A DNA stretch of 64,000 nt from Chthoniobacter flavus Ellin428 (GTDB lineage Bacteria; Verrucomicrobiota; Verrucomicrobiia; Chthoniobacterales; Chthoniobacteraceae): the NCBI RefSeq assembly GCF_000173075.1, contig NZ_ABVL01000006.1:124001-188000 (forward strand), read 5' to 3'. The position numbers and the translations under genes are program-made. The notes beneath the pieces were generated by a model. It was given only the letters and a program-made list of their open reading frames with translations, did not search any database and was not told the DNA's origin. Of the stretch, positions 24,632-34,111 are shown in pieces; the first letter of the stretch is position 1; each line of letters begins with the position of its first letter.

Positions 24632-25567
24632 ATGAACACCGCATTTTCGCCGGAAGAAAGATGCCTCATCGGCGTCTCCGGCGGGCGTGATTCCGTGGCG
24701 TTGCTGCACCAGTTGCACGCTGCCGGGTTCCGCGAACTCATCGTCTGCCACCTGGACCACGCCCTGCGCGCGGAGAGCGTCGCGGACGCGCAATTCGTCG
24801 AGAAGCTGGCGCGCAAATTGGATTACGCCTTTGTCCTGCAGCGCGAGGACGTCGCCACCCTGGCCAAACAACGGAAAAAATCCCTGGAGACCACGGCCCG
24901 CGAGGCGCGCATCTCCTTCTTCACCCATGTCGCCCGGGAACATGATTGCCCGCGCCTCTTTCTGGCGCACCATGCTGATGATCAGGTCGAGACCCTGCTT
25001 TTCAATCTCTTCCGCGGCGCCGGCGCGGCGGGGCTGGCGGGGATGAGCGCGCTGAGCACCCGCACGATCGATGGCGTGACGTTGCAAATTTCCCGCCCCT
25101 TTCTCGGCACCTGGCGCGAGGAAATCGAAGCCTACATCCTGCGGCACAAACTCTCCTTCGTGGAGGACGCGTCCAACTCCGATCGCAAGTTCACCCGCAA
25201 TCGCCTGCGCCACGATATCATCCCCGTTCTCGAGCAGGCCTTCGGCCGCGACATCCGCCGTTCCATCTGGCGCTCCGCGGAAATTCTCCGTGCGGAAGAC
25301 GATTTGTTCGCCGATCTGCTGGGAAATACGCCGCCCGAATTGAGCGTGCCGGCCCTCGCCGCCGAACCCATCGCCATTCAGCGCCGCCGCCTGCGCGCAT
25401 GGCTCAAGCTCCACGGCGTGGCCGACATCGGCTTTGAAGAAGTGGAAGCCGTACGCGCCTTGCTCAAGGGCGGCACCGCCAAGGCCAATCTCCCTCGCGG
25501 ATGGCACGCCCGCCGGCGTGCCAAGCGGCTTTTCCTCGAGCCGCCGCGCAATGGGCTTTCGGATTGA
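24632..25567 (+). CDS. tilS: tRNA(Ile)-lysidine synthase
   Basis: The 311-residue protein has the PP-loop SGGRDS (residues 16-21) and the TilS pattern: HLDHALRAESVADAQFV, FLAHHADDQVETLLFNLFRGAG, PFLGTWREEIEAYILRHKL, and EDASNSDRKFTRNRLRH. It ligates lysine to C34 of the tRNA-Ile that reads AUA. The C-terminal tRNA-binding domains are short compared with E. coli TilS (~430), as in many phyla. It follows serS with no gap and ends 33 bases before the MscS-type gene. Confidence 0.94.
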   Translation: MNTAFSPEERCLIGVSGGRDSVALLHQLHAAGFRELIVCHLDHALRAESVADAQFVEKLARKLDYAFVLQREDVATLAKQRKKSLETTAREARISFFTHVAREHDCPRLFLAHHADDQVETLLFNLFRGAGAAGLAGMSALSTRTIDGVTLQISRPFLGTWREEIEAYILRHKLSFVEDASNSDRKFTRNRLRHDIIPVLEQAFGRDIRRSIWRSAEILRAEDDLFADLLGNTPPELSVPALAAEPIAIQRRRLRAWLKLHGVADIGFEEVEAVRALLKGGTAKANLPRGWHARRRAKRLFLEPPRNGLSD

Positions 25568-25600
25568 TCCGCGCCCAACGCTTTTTTAAACTCCGTCCGC

Positions 25601-27112
25601 ATGCTTGCTGAAACGATCGACGGTTCCTCCATTGCCATTGAGGCCGTCGCCATCCCGGCGTTGTTCGCCATCACCCTCGGCCTCGGACGGTTTCTCAAGC
25701 GCCGTGCGGGCGTGCAGCTCGGCCTCCTCTACCAGCTTTTCTGCATCGTCTTCGCAATCTGGTTGCCGATGGAAATCGTCGGCACGGATTTTTCGAATCG
25801 CGAGCCTATCATGCACGTCCTGCGCGCGGCCAATGTGCTCCTCGGGACGATCTTCATCCTCGCCCTTTTGCGGCGCTATTACTGGGAGCTCTGGTTTGAA
25901 AAGCATCAACAGGGCAAGGCGCCGAAATTCATCAGCCAGCTCTTTGGCCTGATCCTTTTCATCATCGCCCTCTTCGTCGTCATCGGCGGCGTGTACGGCT
26001 ATCCGATCCAGGGCGCGGTCTTCGGCTCCACGGTCGTCGTCGGTATCGTCGGCTTCGCGATGCAGGATTTGCTCGGCAATATCATCGCGGGCATCGCGCT
26101 GGAAATCGGCAAGCCATTCAAGACTGGAGACTGGCTGAAAATCGACCAGCAGTACGCCGAGGTCATTGGAGGTCAACTGGCGCTTCTACGCGGCTGCGGC
26201 ACGAACGACGACATCTATCTCGATATTCCAAACAAAGCGATTGCCGGCGGCTCGATCATCAATCTCACCTACCCCACGCGACAGCACGCCGTGCGGCTCA
26301 ACGTGGGCTTCGACTACGGGACCGCGCCGAATTTCGTCAAAGACATCATCTCCCGCGCCGCGGCTTCGGTGCATGGCGTCCTCCCCTCGCCGCCGCCCAA
26401 GGTCTACCTCAAGGATTTCGCCGACTCGGCGGTGCACTACGAGATCAAGCTCTGGATCGACGACCAGGCGATGTACAACGACATCATGGATGGCGTTCGC
26501 ACGAATATCTGGTACGCCGCGCAGCGCCACGGCATCAAGATTCCGTATCCCATCCGCACGGTGCAGATCGAGCGGGTGACCGCGGGCGCGAAGGACGTCA
26601 TGTCCATCGCCCGTGCCTGTGTGCGCAAACAGCCGTTCCTGCAACTGCTCGACGAAGGGCAGCAGGAGAAGTTGCTCGGCCACGCGAAGTACCTCCGCTA
26701 CGGGCGCCGCGAGAAAGTGATCATCCAGGGCGCTTCCGGCGCATCCATGTTCATCCTGCTCCACGGCGAAGCGCACGTCTATGTGCAAGCCAACGGCACG
26801 GAAACACGTGTGGCGACGTTGCAGACCGGCGACTATTGCGGCGAGATGTCGCTGCTCACCGGCGACCCGCGCAGCGCCACGGTCGTGGCCGCGACGGATT
26901 GTGAGATGTGGGAGATCGGCAAGGAAGTGCTCGCGGAAATTCTGCAGCAGAACGAGACCCTGGTGCAGAAGCTCAGCGAACTGCTCGCTCAGCGGCGGCT
27001 GGAGACGGAGGGCATTGTCGCCTCGAGTTCAGAAATCACGCAGCTCGCGACCAAACAGAAGGAATACACCGAGGGATTCCTCAAGAAGTTGTATTCGTTC
27101 TTTGAGTTGTAG
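25601..27112 (+). CDS. MscS-type channel with C-terminal cyclic-nucleotide-binding domain
   Basis: In 503 residues, helices near 14-32, 38-55, 68-85 and 115-135 lead into the MscS pore helix and beta domain (GSTVVVGIVGFAMQDLLGNI then GIALEIGKPFKTGDWLKI). The usual MscS cytoplasmic domain follows (IPNKAIAGGSIINLTYP). Residues ~350-470 form a CNBD: FILLHGEAHVYVQANGTET, LQTGDYCGEMSLLTGDPRSATVVA, with the phosphate-cassette GEMSLLTGDPRSA. A Glu/Lys/Leu-rich tail closes the protein. Channel opening may thus be tuned by cAMP or cGMP as well as tension. Such fusions are known but not common. Confidence 0.9.
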   Translation: MLAETIDGSSIAIEAVAIPALFAITLGLGRFLKRRAGVQLGLLYQLFCIVFAIWLPMEIVGTDFSNREPIMHVLRAANVLLGTIFILALLRRYYWELWFEKHQQGKAPKFISQLFGLILFIIALFVVIGGVYGYPIQGAVFGSTVVVGIVGFAMQDLLGNIIAGIALEIGKPFKTGDWLKIDQQYAEVIGGQLALLRGCGTNDDIYLDIPNKAIAGGSIINLTYPTRQHAVRLNVGFDYGTAPNFVKDIISRAAASVHGVLPSPPPKVYLKDFADSAVHYEIKLWIDDQAMYNDIMDGVRTNIWYAAQRHGIKIPYPIRTVQIERVTAGAKDVMSIARACVRKQPFLQLLDEGQQEKLLGHAKYLRYGRREKVIIQGASGASMFILLHGEAHVYVQANGTETRVATLQTGDYCGEMSLLTGDPRSATVVAATDCEMWEIGKEVLAEILQQNETLVQKLSELLAQRRLETEGIVASSSEITQLATKQKEYTEGFLKKLYSFFEL

Positions 27113-27189
27113 GCCGCCGATAGTCACTGCCGCGAGGTGTTCCGCCGCAGTCTGCGTGCAGAAAAAAAAGCGCGAAGCGCGTTCCGAAA

Positions 27190-27443
27190 AACCTGTCATC
27201 CTGAGCGCAGAGAGGGAGTTTAGCGACCGAGCGAAGTCGAAGGACCTCCAATATCCTTCTTTTCTTTAGTTAGGCTGAGAGCACGGTGAAGTGAATAGCG
27301 AAGACGCGTCGGCTCTTGTGAGCCGGACGGCTCCGCGCGAAAACCCACGGAAATTGGAGGTTTGCCCCACAGTCCCATAGGCGTCTCGCAGACTCGGCTT
27401 TCGACTCCGCCCATGCTTCCCCGCTCCGCTCAGGATGACAGGG
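27190..27443. repeat. Nested inverted repeat between MscS and DEAD-box genes (gene-free 27113-27477)
   Basis: The outer arms CTGTCATCCTGAGCG (about 27195) and CGCTCAGGATGACAG (about 27430) are complementary. Inner words such as GAAGTCGAAGGACCTCC and GGAGGTTTG also pair loosely, and GGCTC/GAGCC forms a small inner hairpin near 27311. The whole 365-base gap lies between convergent genes and contains no plausible coding frame. This is the same family as 19922-20089. Confidence 0.75.
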
Positions 27444-27477
27444 TTGTTGGGATGCGCTGCGCGCGCTTTCTGCTAAC

Positions 27478-29253
27478 TCACCGCGCGATGTTCACATTCA
27501 ATCGCCGGCCCTTGAACTTGATGCCGTTCAGCTTCTTCAACACCTGGTCCGCGCATTCATCGGACACATCGACCAGCGATTCCCGGTCGAGGATCTCGAT
27601 CCGGCCGACGACTTCCTTGGGAAGTCGCGTGACCCCGGCGATGACCCCGACGAAATCTCCGGGCTCGATCTGATGGGCATTCCCCACGTTGAAAACGAGC
27701 CGAACCATGCCCTCTTCGTGCGACGCGGCAGAGGGTTCCCGTCGCGGCGAGCGCGAAGGTTTTTCACGGCGTTCCGCGGGCGCGTGGAATTCCTTGCGGG
27801 CCGCGGCTTCGCGCGGTTCACGAGACTCACGATGTTCACGCGGCGCACGCGCTTCTGTTTCGCGAGGCGATGACTTCCGCGACTCATACTTTGGATATTC
27901 GCGTGACTGGTAGTTGGGATATTCGCGACGCGGCTGTTCCTCGACGATCGGCTGCGCTGCCGGTTTGTCGCCGCCGAGCAGATGAATGAGCGCGCTGGCG
28001 ATGTCCGTCGCGGAATACCCCTGGTCGAGCAGTTGATCGATCACCGTGTCCTGCCGTTTGTATTCGCCCTTCTCCAGGGTTTCGCGCAAGTTCTCCAGAA
28101 ATTCGCTCGTCCGCTTCTGCTCTACTTCCTCGGCGCTCGGCACGCGCTCGCGGCGCACCTTGCCTTTGGTGAAGCGGATGATCTGCTGCATCTTCCAAAT
28201 CTCGCGTCCGGCGACGAACGTGACCGCGCGCCCACTGCGCCCCGCGCGTCCCGTGCGGCCGATGCGGTGCACATAATCCTCCGCGTCCTGCGGTAGGTCG
28301 TAATTGAACACGACTTCGATGTCATCCACATCGAGCCCACGCGCTGCGACATCCGTGGCGACGAGGAACTCGAAGCCGCGCTTGCGAAACTTCGCCACCA
28401 CGCGCTCGCGCATCGATTGGGAAATATCGCCATGCAGCTTGTCTGAACTGTAGCCGCGCGCTTTCAGGTGATCGGAGAGTTCATCGACCATCATCTTCGT
28501 CGCGCAAAAGATGATGCCGTATTTGATATCCTGCAGATCGATCAGCCGGCAGAGCACCTCGAGTTTCGAGCGGCGATCGACCTCGTAATAACTCTGGTCG
28601 ATGGCGGGGACCGTCATCTCCTGCGCCTGGATGCGCACGTTCACCGGCTCCTTGGTGTATTTCTTGACGAGCTGGTTGATCGCCGGCGGCATCGTCGCCG
28701 AGAAAAAGACCGTCTGCCGCTCGGCGGGCGCCTGGCCGAGAATCGTTTCGATGTCATCGCGGAAACCCATGTCGAGCATGCGGTCCGCTTCATCGAGAAT
28801 GATCATGCCCACCTGATCGAGGCGCAGCGTCTTGCGCTCGAGGTGATCCATCACGCGCCCCGGCGTGCCGATGATAATCTGGGCGCCATCGCGCAAACCG
28901 CGGAGCTGGCGGTCGTAGCTCTGGCCGCCGTAGATCGGCAGTTCGCGCACGCCGCGTTTGAAGAAAGCGAGCTTGGCCACTTCCTCGGCCACCTGCATGG
29001 CGAGTTCGCGGGTGGGGCAGAGAATGAGGACTTGGGGGGCGCGCAGATTGCCATCCACCCGCTCAATGGCGGGAATCGCGAAGGCCGCGGTCTTGCCCGA
29101 GCCAGTCTGCGAAAGACCGACGACATCCGCGCCAGTAAGCAATTGCGGGATCGTCTCCGATTGAATCGGCGACGCTTCCTCGAAGCCCATTTTCGCGACG
29201 GCCTTGAGCAACTCCGGCGACAGGCCGAGCTCGGTGAATGGTTTTTTCTGCAT
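27478..29253 (-). CDS. DEAD-box RNA helicase with DbpA-type RNA-binding tail
   Basis: At 591 residues the helicase core has the Q motif (FTELGLSPELLKAVAKMGFEEASPIQ in pieces), Walker A SQTGSGKT, PTRELA, GTPGR, DEAD, SAT, and HRIGRTGRAGR in order. Residues ~430-510 are an Arg/Glu/Pro/Ser-rich linker. The last ~75 residues (MVRLVFNVGNAHQIEPGDFV, then IEILDRESLVDVSDECADQV) resemble the DbpA RNA-binding domain that targets 23S rRNA. Likely role: ribosome assembly or RNA unwinding in the cold. Single gene, ended by a shared palindrome. Confidence 0.94.
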   Translation of the reverse strand: MQKKPFTELGLSPELLKAVAKMGFEEASPIQSETIPQLLTGADVVGLSQTGSGKTAAFAIPAIERVDGNLRAPQVLILCPTRELAMQVAEEVAKLAFFKRGVRELPIYGGQSYDRQLRGLRDGAQIIIGTPGRVMDHLERKTLRLDQVGMIILDEADRMLDMGFRDDIETILGQAPAERQTVFFSATMPPAINQLVKKYTKEPVNVRIQAQEMTVPAIDQSYYEVDRRSKLEVLCRLIDLQDIKYGIIFCATKMMVDELSDHLKARGYSSDKLHGDISQSMRERVVAKFRKRGFEFLVATDVAARGLDVDDIEVVFNYDLPQDAEDYVHRIGRTGRAGRSGRAVTFVAGREIWKMQQIIRFTKGKVRRERVPSAEEVEQKRTSEFLENLRETLEKGEYKRQDTVIDQLLDQGYSATDIASALIHLLGGDKPAAQPIVEEQPRREYPNYQSREYPKYESRKSSPRETEARAPREHRESREPREAAARKEFHAPAERREKPSRSPRREPSAASHEEGMVRLVFNVGNAHQIEPGDFVGVIAGVTRLPKEVVGRIEILDRESLVDVSDECADQVLKKLNGIKFKGRRLNVNIAR

Positions 29254-29395
29254 CCGGGCTTCTAGCCCGTGAAACTCCGGGATGCGAATGGAATCGCGAT
29301 TTTAGTGTAATTAAACGGCAGTCGACGCGCTGCGGATTTCCGGGGGGCGCACGCTCACCCATCAACCGGCCTCCGCTATTCCCCTCCGCCTCTTC

Positions 29396-29526
29396 GGTCC
29401 CGGGTGCTGGCGACGGCGTCTCGCCTTCGCGGACTTTCTCGCGTGATTCCTCATAGGTGACCTGATCCCTTTCCCAACGATATGGTAAGTTCGTTTCGGC
29501 GAGACGCCGAAACCAGCACTCGGGAC
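29396..29526. repeat. Inverted repeat in gene-free stretch 29254-29556
   Basis: The left arm at 29396-29425 contains GTGCTGG and GGCGTCTCGCC. The right arm at 29498-29526 contains GGCGAGACGCC and CCAGCAC, matching at about 25 of 29 positions. It ends about 30 bases past the stop codon of the PQQ-type gene at 29557 and lies upstream of the DEAD-box gene. The remainder of the 303-base gap shows no gene; the part near 29290-29320 is AT-rich and may hold the helicase promoter. Confidence 0.7.
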
Positions 29527-29556
29527 GAGCGCGCTCCCCAGAGATCTCCTGCCACG

Positions 29557-30813
29557 CTATTTACCCGTCCCGATGCACCACAAGTGCGCATGCGTGCGGA
29601 TGAAAATCTCCCCATCCGACACGGCGATCGAGGCATTCGTCATTCCATCGCCCAGCACGTTATCCGCGAGCATCTCCATCTTGGGATCCGCGCGGAAGAC
29701 CAGCGTGTCCGAGCTCTTGGTCAGGAGATAGAGCCGGTCTCCCGAGCGGACGAAGGAGGACCACGACGACGCCTTCTGTGGAGGCACCGGGGCGCGCTGG
29801 TCGAGCAACCGCTTTCCCGTCTGCGGATCGATGCACTGGATGAAACCGGGGTCGCTGCCCAGGTAGATCTTGCCATCCACGACCACGCCGGAGCCGACGC
29901 GCTGCGGAGTGCGCCGGTCCTGCCACAAGCGGTTCGTGGAAGTGATATCACCCGAGCCGCCAGCTTTCACGCCGAGGGCAAAACCATTGAAGCCGCCGAA
30001 CCCGACGACCACATCGCCAACGACGATCGGCTCCGCATAGGCGAGGGGATTGAGCCCGTTGCAGTGCCAGATTTCTTTTCCCGTCGCGGGATCGAGGCTG
30101 TAGACGGCGCCGGGCAGATCGGCGATGAGTTCCTCGCGCCCGTCCAGTTTGGCGATGACTGGCGTGCTCCAGGTGCCCGTCCAATTCTGTCCGGACCCCG
30201 GCCCTTCGGGCGTATCCGGCGGCGGCACTTGGAAGCGCCACACTTCTTTGCCGGTGTTTTTATTCACCGCCACGACGAAGCTACGCGGCCCGGGCCCGAA
30301 ATTGAGGAAACACAAGTCACCACTCAACACCGGCGAACTGCCATAGCCCCAGATGTGGTCCTGCTTGCCGAGATCGACGTGCCATAGCTCCTTGCCGGCG
30401 AAGTCGTAGGCATAGAGGCCCGCCGAGCCAAACCACGCGATCACCCGCTCGCCATCGGTGATCGGCGACGAGGCGCAGGGTGGGTTCGCCTTGTGCGTCT
30501 GTTCCGTCTCCGACCACGTCGGGCCTTGCTGCCACAGCACCTTGCCATCCTTGCGATCGAAGCACATCAGCAGGCGCTTCTGGCCATCGGCCTGGGTGAG
30601 AAAGATGCGGTCGCCCCAAATGATTGGCGTCGAATTTCCGCCCTCGGGCAGCTCGACCTTCCACTTCACATTTTCTGTCGCGCTCCATTTCAGCGGCAAA
30701 TTCGTTTCGGAGGTGACGCCATCACCTTGCGGCCCGCGCCAGGTTGGCCAGTTCGCGGCGAAGCCAGTCGCCGCTGTCAGCAAGAGAGGAAGGAACAGTC
30801 GGAGGGGAGACAT
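29557..30813 (-). CDS. Exported PQQ-type beta-propeller protein
   Basis: The 418-residue product starts with a signal peptide (MSPLRLFLPLLLTAATGFAA). The mature part begins with NWPTWRGPQGDGVTSE and carries repeated outer-membrane-assembly/PQQ-like blades: GDRIFLTQADGQKRLLMCF, RKDGKVLWQQGP, AYDFAGKELWHVDLGKQDH, NKNTGKEVWRFQVPPP, LDPATGKEIWHCNG, IDPQTGKRLLDQ. The GKxLW pattern is diagnostic of PQQ-like propellers. Proteins with this WRGP-start architecture are abundant in Planctomycetes/Verrucomicrobia. They are probably periplasmic; whether PQQ is bound is unknown, since no dehydrogenase Asp/Cys-Cys motif is seen. Confidence 0.88.
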   Translation of the reverse strand: MSPLRLFLPLLLTAATGFAANWPTWRGPQGDGVTSETNLPLKWSATENVKWKVELPEGGNSTPIIWGDRIFLTQADGQKRLLMCFDRKDGKVLWQQGPTWSETEQTHKANPPCASSPITDGERVIAWFGSAGLYAYDFAGKELWHVDLGKQDHIWGYGSSPVLSGDLCFLNFGPGPRSFVVAVNKNTGKEVWRFQVPPPDTPEGPGSGQNWTGTWSTPVIAKLDGREELIADLPGAVYSLDPATGKEIWHCNGLNPLAYAEPIVVGDVVVGFGGFNGFALGVKAGGSGDITSTNRLWQDRRTPQRVGSGVVVDGKIYLGSDPGFIQCIDPQTGKRLLDQRAPVPPQKASSWSSFVRSGDRLYLLTKSSDTLVFRADPKMEMLADNVLGDGMTNASIAVSDGEIFIRTHAHLWCIGTGK

Positions 30814-30870
30814 GGAGGCACACTAGCGGACCGCGCTCGGTGTACCAAGCCTGAGAATTGGGACGATCAA

Positions 30871-30930
30871 GATGGCAGCGGCATCCTGCCGCTGATCCTC
30901 AAACGCCAGTGGTAGGATGCCGCTGCCACT
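30871..30930. repeat. Perfect 15-base inverted repeat abutting the yhbY-like stop codon
   Basis: TGGCAGCGGCATCCT at 30873-30887 and AGGATGCCGCTGCCA at 30914-30928 are exactly complementary, separated by 26 bases that contain another GCCGCTG word. The element stops one to two bases before the TAG of the YhbY-like gene (30931-30933), so it directly follows that gene on the minus strand. It may act as a terminator or mRNA 3' hairpin. Confidence 0.75.
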
Positions 30931-31209
30931 CTATTCTTCCGGTTTCGGCCGGTAGAAGACCGCTACGTTGCCTACCTGCATCACTATCGCGCTGCCGGTG
31001 CGTTCGGCGATTTGCGGGGCGAGGGTTTTCTTCTCTTCCTTGAAATCAGCGAATTTCATTTTCACCAGGCCATGCTGGTTCAGCGCCTCGTCGAGGCTGT
31101 GAATGAAAGCGTCGCTCATGCCGCCGTGGCCCAATTTTACGACAGGCTCCAGGCGTTGCGCCTGGGCTTTCAGGTCGCGTTTTTCGGCATTGGTCAAAGT
31201 GGTCGGCAT
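30931..31209 (-). CDS. yhbY: CRS1-YhbY domain RNA-binding protein
   Basis: The 92-residue protein is the length of YhbY. It shows the domain's features: LTNAEKRDLKAQAQRLEPVV then KLGHGGMSDAFIHSLDEAL with the GxxG-type loop (GHGG), ELVKMKF-like strand, AERTGSAIVMQVGNVAVFYR. YhbY binds pre-50S ribosomal particles and helps assembly. I use the ATG at 31209; the longer frame adds unrelated residues over the divergent gene's promoter. It diverges from the glycosyltransferase at 31274 across 64 bases. Confidence 0.92.
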   Translation of the reverse strand: MPTTLTNAEKRDLKAQAQRLEPVVKLGHGGMSDAFIHSLDEALNQHGLVKMKFADFKEEKKTLAPQIAERTGSAIVMQVGNVAVFYRPKPEE

Positions 31210-31273
31210 CCGTTTCAATGTGCGCGGCGCAGGAAGGGAGGACAAGCACTCCTTCACGCCACCTCGATCGACC

Positions 31274-32563
31274 ATGTCTCACCTCGGCCTCATTTGCCCG
31301 GAATTGAGCGGCCATCTCAATCCCATGACCACCCTCGGCCGCGAACTCCAGCGGCGCGGGCATCGCGTGACCGTGGTCGGGCGGCTCGATGCGCGGCGGA
31401 AAGCGGAGAGCGCGGGGCTGAATTTTGCGCCCATCGGTGAGGAAGATTTTCCGGAGGGCTCGATGCAGACCACCTCGCGGGAGCTCGGGCGGCTCAGTGG
31501 ATTGAAGGCGGTGCAATTTACCGCGGAGCTGCTGCGCCGGAGCGTGGTCAGTATTTTGCGCGATGCCCCGCCCGTCGTGGACCGGGAGAAGATCGATGCG
31601 CTGCTCGTCGATCAGGTTTCGCCAGCGGGCGGCACGGTCGCGGATCTGACTGGTCGTCCCTGGGTGATGGTGAGCAACGCCCTCGCGCTCAATCCCGATC
31701 CGCATCTACCGCCGTGTGTCCTGCCGTGGGATTACCAGACCGGGATCCTCGGGCGCTGGCGCAATGCGTTCGGCGATACCGTGCTCAAATGGCTCGCGCG
31801 TCCGATCATCGCCGAGATCAACCGCCATCGCCGCGCGCATCGTCTCGCACCGCTGGCGGGCACATTCAGCCCTGGGTCCTGCCGTCTGCAGATCGCCCAG
31901 CAGCCGGCCTTTTTCGATTTTCCCCGGCGGCGGCCAGCAGCGGAGTTGCACTACACCGGGCCGTGGCATCACGCGGCCAGCCACGAGGAAATTCCTTTCC
32001 CGTGGGAAAAGCTCGACGGGCGTCCGCTCATTTATGCCTCGATGGGTACGCTGCAAAATCGGCGGCAATTCATCTTCGAGACCATCGCCGCGGCATGTGC
32101 GGGGCTGGATGCGCAATTGGTCATCTCGCTCGGCAGCCGCGACCAGGATGCCGAAGCGGCGGCGAAAAACTTTGCCGGCCAGCCGATCGTGGTGTCCATC
32201 GCCCCGCAACTCGCGTTGTTGCAAAAGGCGACCCTGACCATCACCCACGCCGGTCTCAACACCGCGCTGGAATCGCTGAGCTGCGGCGTGCCGATGGTGG
32301 CCATTCCGATCACGAACGACCAACCCGGCGTGGCCAGCCGGCTCGCCTGGCTCGGCGCCGCCGAGGTGGTGCAACCCGCAAAGCTCACGGTCCCGCGCTT
32401 GCGTGCGGCGGTCGAGCGAGTGCTGCGGGAGCCGGGTTATCGGAAGGTGGCCGAACGTTGCCGCGCGGAAATCCAGCAGGCGGATGGGCTCCAGCGTGCC
32501 GCGGATCTGATTGAAGGGGTGTTTGTTGAGACAGAGCGGTCCGAATATAAAATCCGAATGTAG
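31274..32563 (+). CDS. UGT-like (MGT-family) glycosyltransferase
   Basis: The 429-residue protein begins with GLICPELSGHLNPMTTLGRELQRRGHRVTVVG in pieces, the classical start of GT1 macrolide/zeaxanthin-type glycosyltransferases with the acceptor His in SGHLNP. The C-terminal donor site is PLIYASMGTLQNRR and the signature ITHAGLNTALESLSCGVPM, then IPITNDQPGVASRLAWLGAAE. It probably glycosylates a small lipophilic acceptor such as a carotenoid or polyketide from a UDP-sugar in the cytoplasm. The start at ATG 31274 fits the family's first strand. No biosynthetic genes for such an acceptor are near. Confidence 0.9.
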   Translation: MSHLGLICPELSGHLNPMTTLGRELQRRGHRVTVVGRLDARRKAESAGLNFAPIGEEDFPEGSMQTTSRELGRLSGLKAVQFTAELLRRSVVSILRDAPPVVDREKIDALLVDQVSPAGGTVADLTGRPWVMVSNALALNPDPHLPPCVLPWDYQTGILGRWRNAFGDTVLKWLARPIIAEINRHRRAHRLAPLAGTFSPGSCRLQIAQQPAFFDFPRRRPAAELHYTGPWHHAASHEEIPFPWEKLDGRPLIYASMGTLQNRRQFIFETIAAACAGLDAQLVISLGSRDQDAEAAAKNFAGQPIVVSIAPQLALLQKATLTITHAGLNTALESLSCGVPMVAIPITNDQPGVASRLAWLGAAEVVQPAKLTVPRLRAAVERVLREPGYRKVAERCRAEIQQADGLQRAADLIEGVFVETERSEYKIRM

Positions 32564-32677
32564 TGAGATCTGCTGCGCCGTCCCCGGGGCAAAGAGGCCA
32601 ATCCTCCCAGTTCCTTGAAAACGTTCCACAAATCCATTTGCGCACGGACGCGTACGGGTGTGATAGTAGCCCCCCTT

Positions 32678-34048
32678 ATGACTCTGACTGAAAAAGTGCT
32701 CGCGCGTGCCAGTGGCAAAGCGCACGTCCAGGCTGGCGAAAACGTGTGGGTGAACGTCGACGTCCTCATGACTCACGACGTTTGCGGGCCGGGCACGATC
32801 GGCGTCTTCAAGCGCGAATTCGGCAAGGCGGCCAAAGTGTGGGATCCGAAGAAGCTCGTCATCATCCCCGACCATTACATTTTCACCGCGGATTCCATGT
32901 CGAACCGTAACGTCGACATCCTGCGCGAGTTCGCCAGGGAACAGGGTCTCCCGTACTTCTACGACGTGATCGATGACCCGAACGGGCACTGGAAGTTCGA
33001 TACCGAGCAGGGTCAGCTCAAGAAGCAGTACGGCAAGAGTTACACCGGCGTGTGCCACACCACGCTGCCGTGGAAGGGCCACACCCGCCCGGGCGAAGTG
33101 CTCTTCGGCACGGACTCGCACACCTGCATGGCCGGTGCTTTCAATGAATTTGCCACCGGCATCGGCAACACCGACGCGGGCTTCATCCTCGGCACCGGCA
33201 AGCTGCTCGTGAAGGTGCCGGAGACGATGCGCTTTTTCCTCGAGGGCGAACTGCCCGCGGGCGTAATGGCCAAGGACGTGATCCTGCACGTCATCGGCGA
33301 CATCGGTTTTGACGGCGCGACCTATCGCGCGATGCAGTGGGAAGGTCCGGGCGTGTACGGCATGTCGATGGACGACCGCATGACCATCGCCAATATGGCG
33401 ATCGAAGCCGGGGGCAAGAACGGCATCTTCCCCTTTGACGAAAAGACCGACGCCTATGTGAAGGATCGCGTGCAGGAAAACGGCACGAAGAGCACCTTCG
33501 AGCCGGCCGAGATCGATCAGGATCAGAAGTTCATTTACGACAAAGTGTTCGATCTCTCGAAGCTCGAGCCCACCGTCGCCTGCCACCCCGATCCGGGCCA
33601 GCGCAAGACGGCGAAGGAGCTGGCCGGTGTCTCACTGGATCGCGCTTACATCGGCTCCTGCACCGGCGGCAAGACAAGCGACTTCCTCGCCTTCGCCCGG
33701 GTGGTGAAGGGCAAGTCGGTGAAGATCGATACCTTCGGCGTGCCCGCCACGACCAAGGTCGTGCAAGAGCTCAAGGACACGCAGTGGGACGGCCAGAGCG
33801 TCTGGAACATTCTCGAAAGCGCTGGCGTGCGCATGACGGAGAATGCCTCCTGTGCCGCGTGCCTCGGCGGTCCGGTCGATACCTTCGGCCGCATGAATAC
33901 GCCGCTGAAGTGCATCAGCGCCACGAACCGCAATTTCCCCGGCCGCATGGGCCACAAGGAGTCGCAGGTCTTCCTCGCTTCGCCCTACACCGTGGCGGCC
34001 AGTGCGCTCACCGGCAAGATCACCGACCCCCGCGAATTCATTGGCTAA
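32678..34048 (+). CDS. leuC: 3-isopropylmalate dehydratase large subunit
   Basis: The 456-residue aconitase-family subunit isomerises 2- to 3-isopropylmalate in leucine synthesis. It shows HTSCP-like metal region features: GTDSHTCMAGAFNEFATGIG with the catalytic/substrate residues, the first cluster Cys in GSCTGGKTSDF, and the Cys pair in SCAACLGGP that bind the 4Fe-4S cluster. I start at ATG 32678. The frame upstream is unrelated. The form lacks some insertions of E. coli LeuC and resembles the 420-460 residue clade. Its partner leuD lies 680 bases downstream, after a lipoprotein gene. Confidence 0.95.
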   Translation: MTLTEKVLARASGKAHVQAGENVWVNVDVLMTHDVCGPGTIGVFKREFGKAAKVWDPKKLVIIPDHYIFTADSMSNRNVDILREFAREQGLPYFYDVIDDPNGHWKFDTEQGQLKKQYGKSYTGVCHTTLPWKGHTRPGEVLFGTDSHTCMAGAFNEFATGIGNTDAGFILGTGKLLVKVPETMRFFLEGELPAGVMAKDVILHVIGDIGFDGATYRAMQWEGPGVYGMSMDDRMTIANMAIEAGGKNGIFPFDEKTDAYVKDRVQENGTKSTFEPAEIDQDQKFIYDKVFDLSKLEPTVACHPDPGQRKTAKELAGVSLDRAYIGSCTGGKTSDFLAFARVVKGKSVKIDTFGVPATTKVVQELKDTQWDGQSVWNILESAGVRMTENASCAACLGGPVDTFGRMNTPLKCISATNRNFPGRMGHKESQVFLASPYTVAASALTGKITDPREFIG

Positions 34049-34111
34049 AGCAGAATGCGCGTGGCTCCGGCCCGCAGTCGAAGACATCCCCCAAGTTTCC
34101 GACGCTCTCCC

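Noticed and set aside
23297-25507. A 736-codon minus-strand frame opposite serS and tilS
   Set aside because: Spans two well-identified genes on the other strand; translation shows no motifs.
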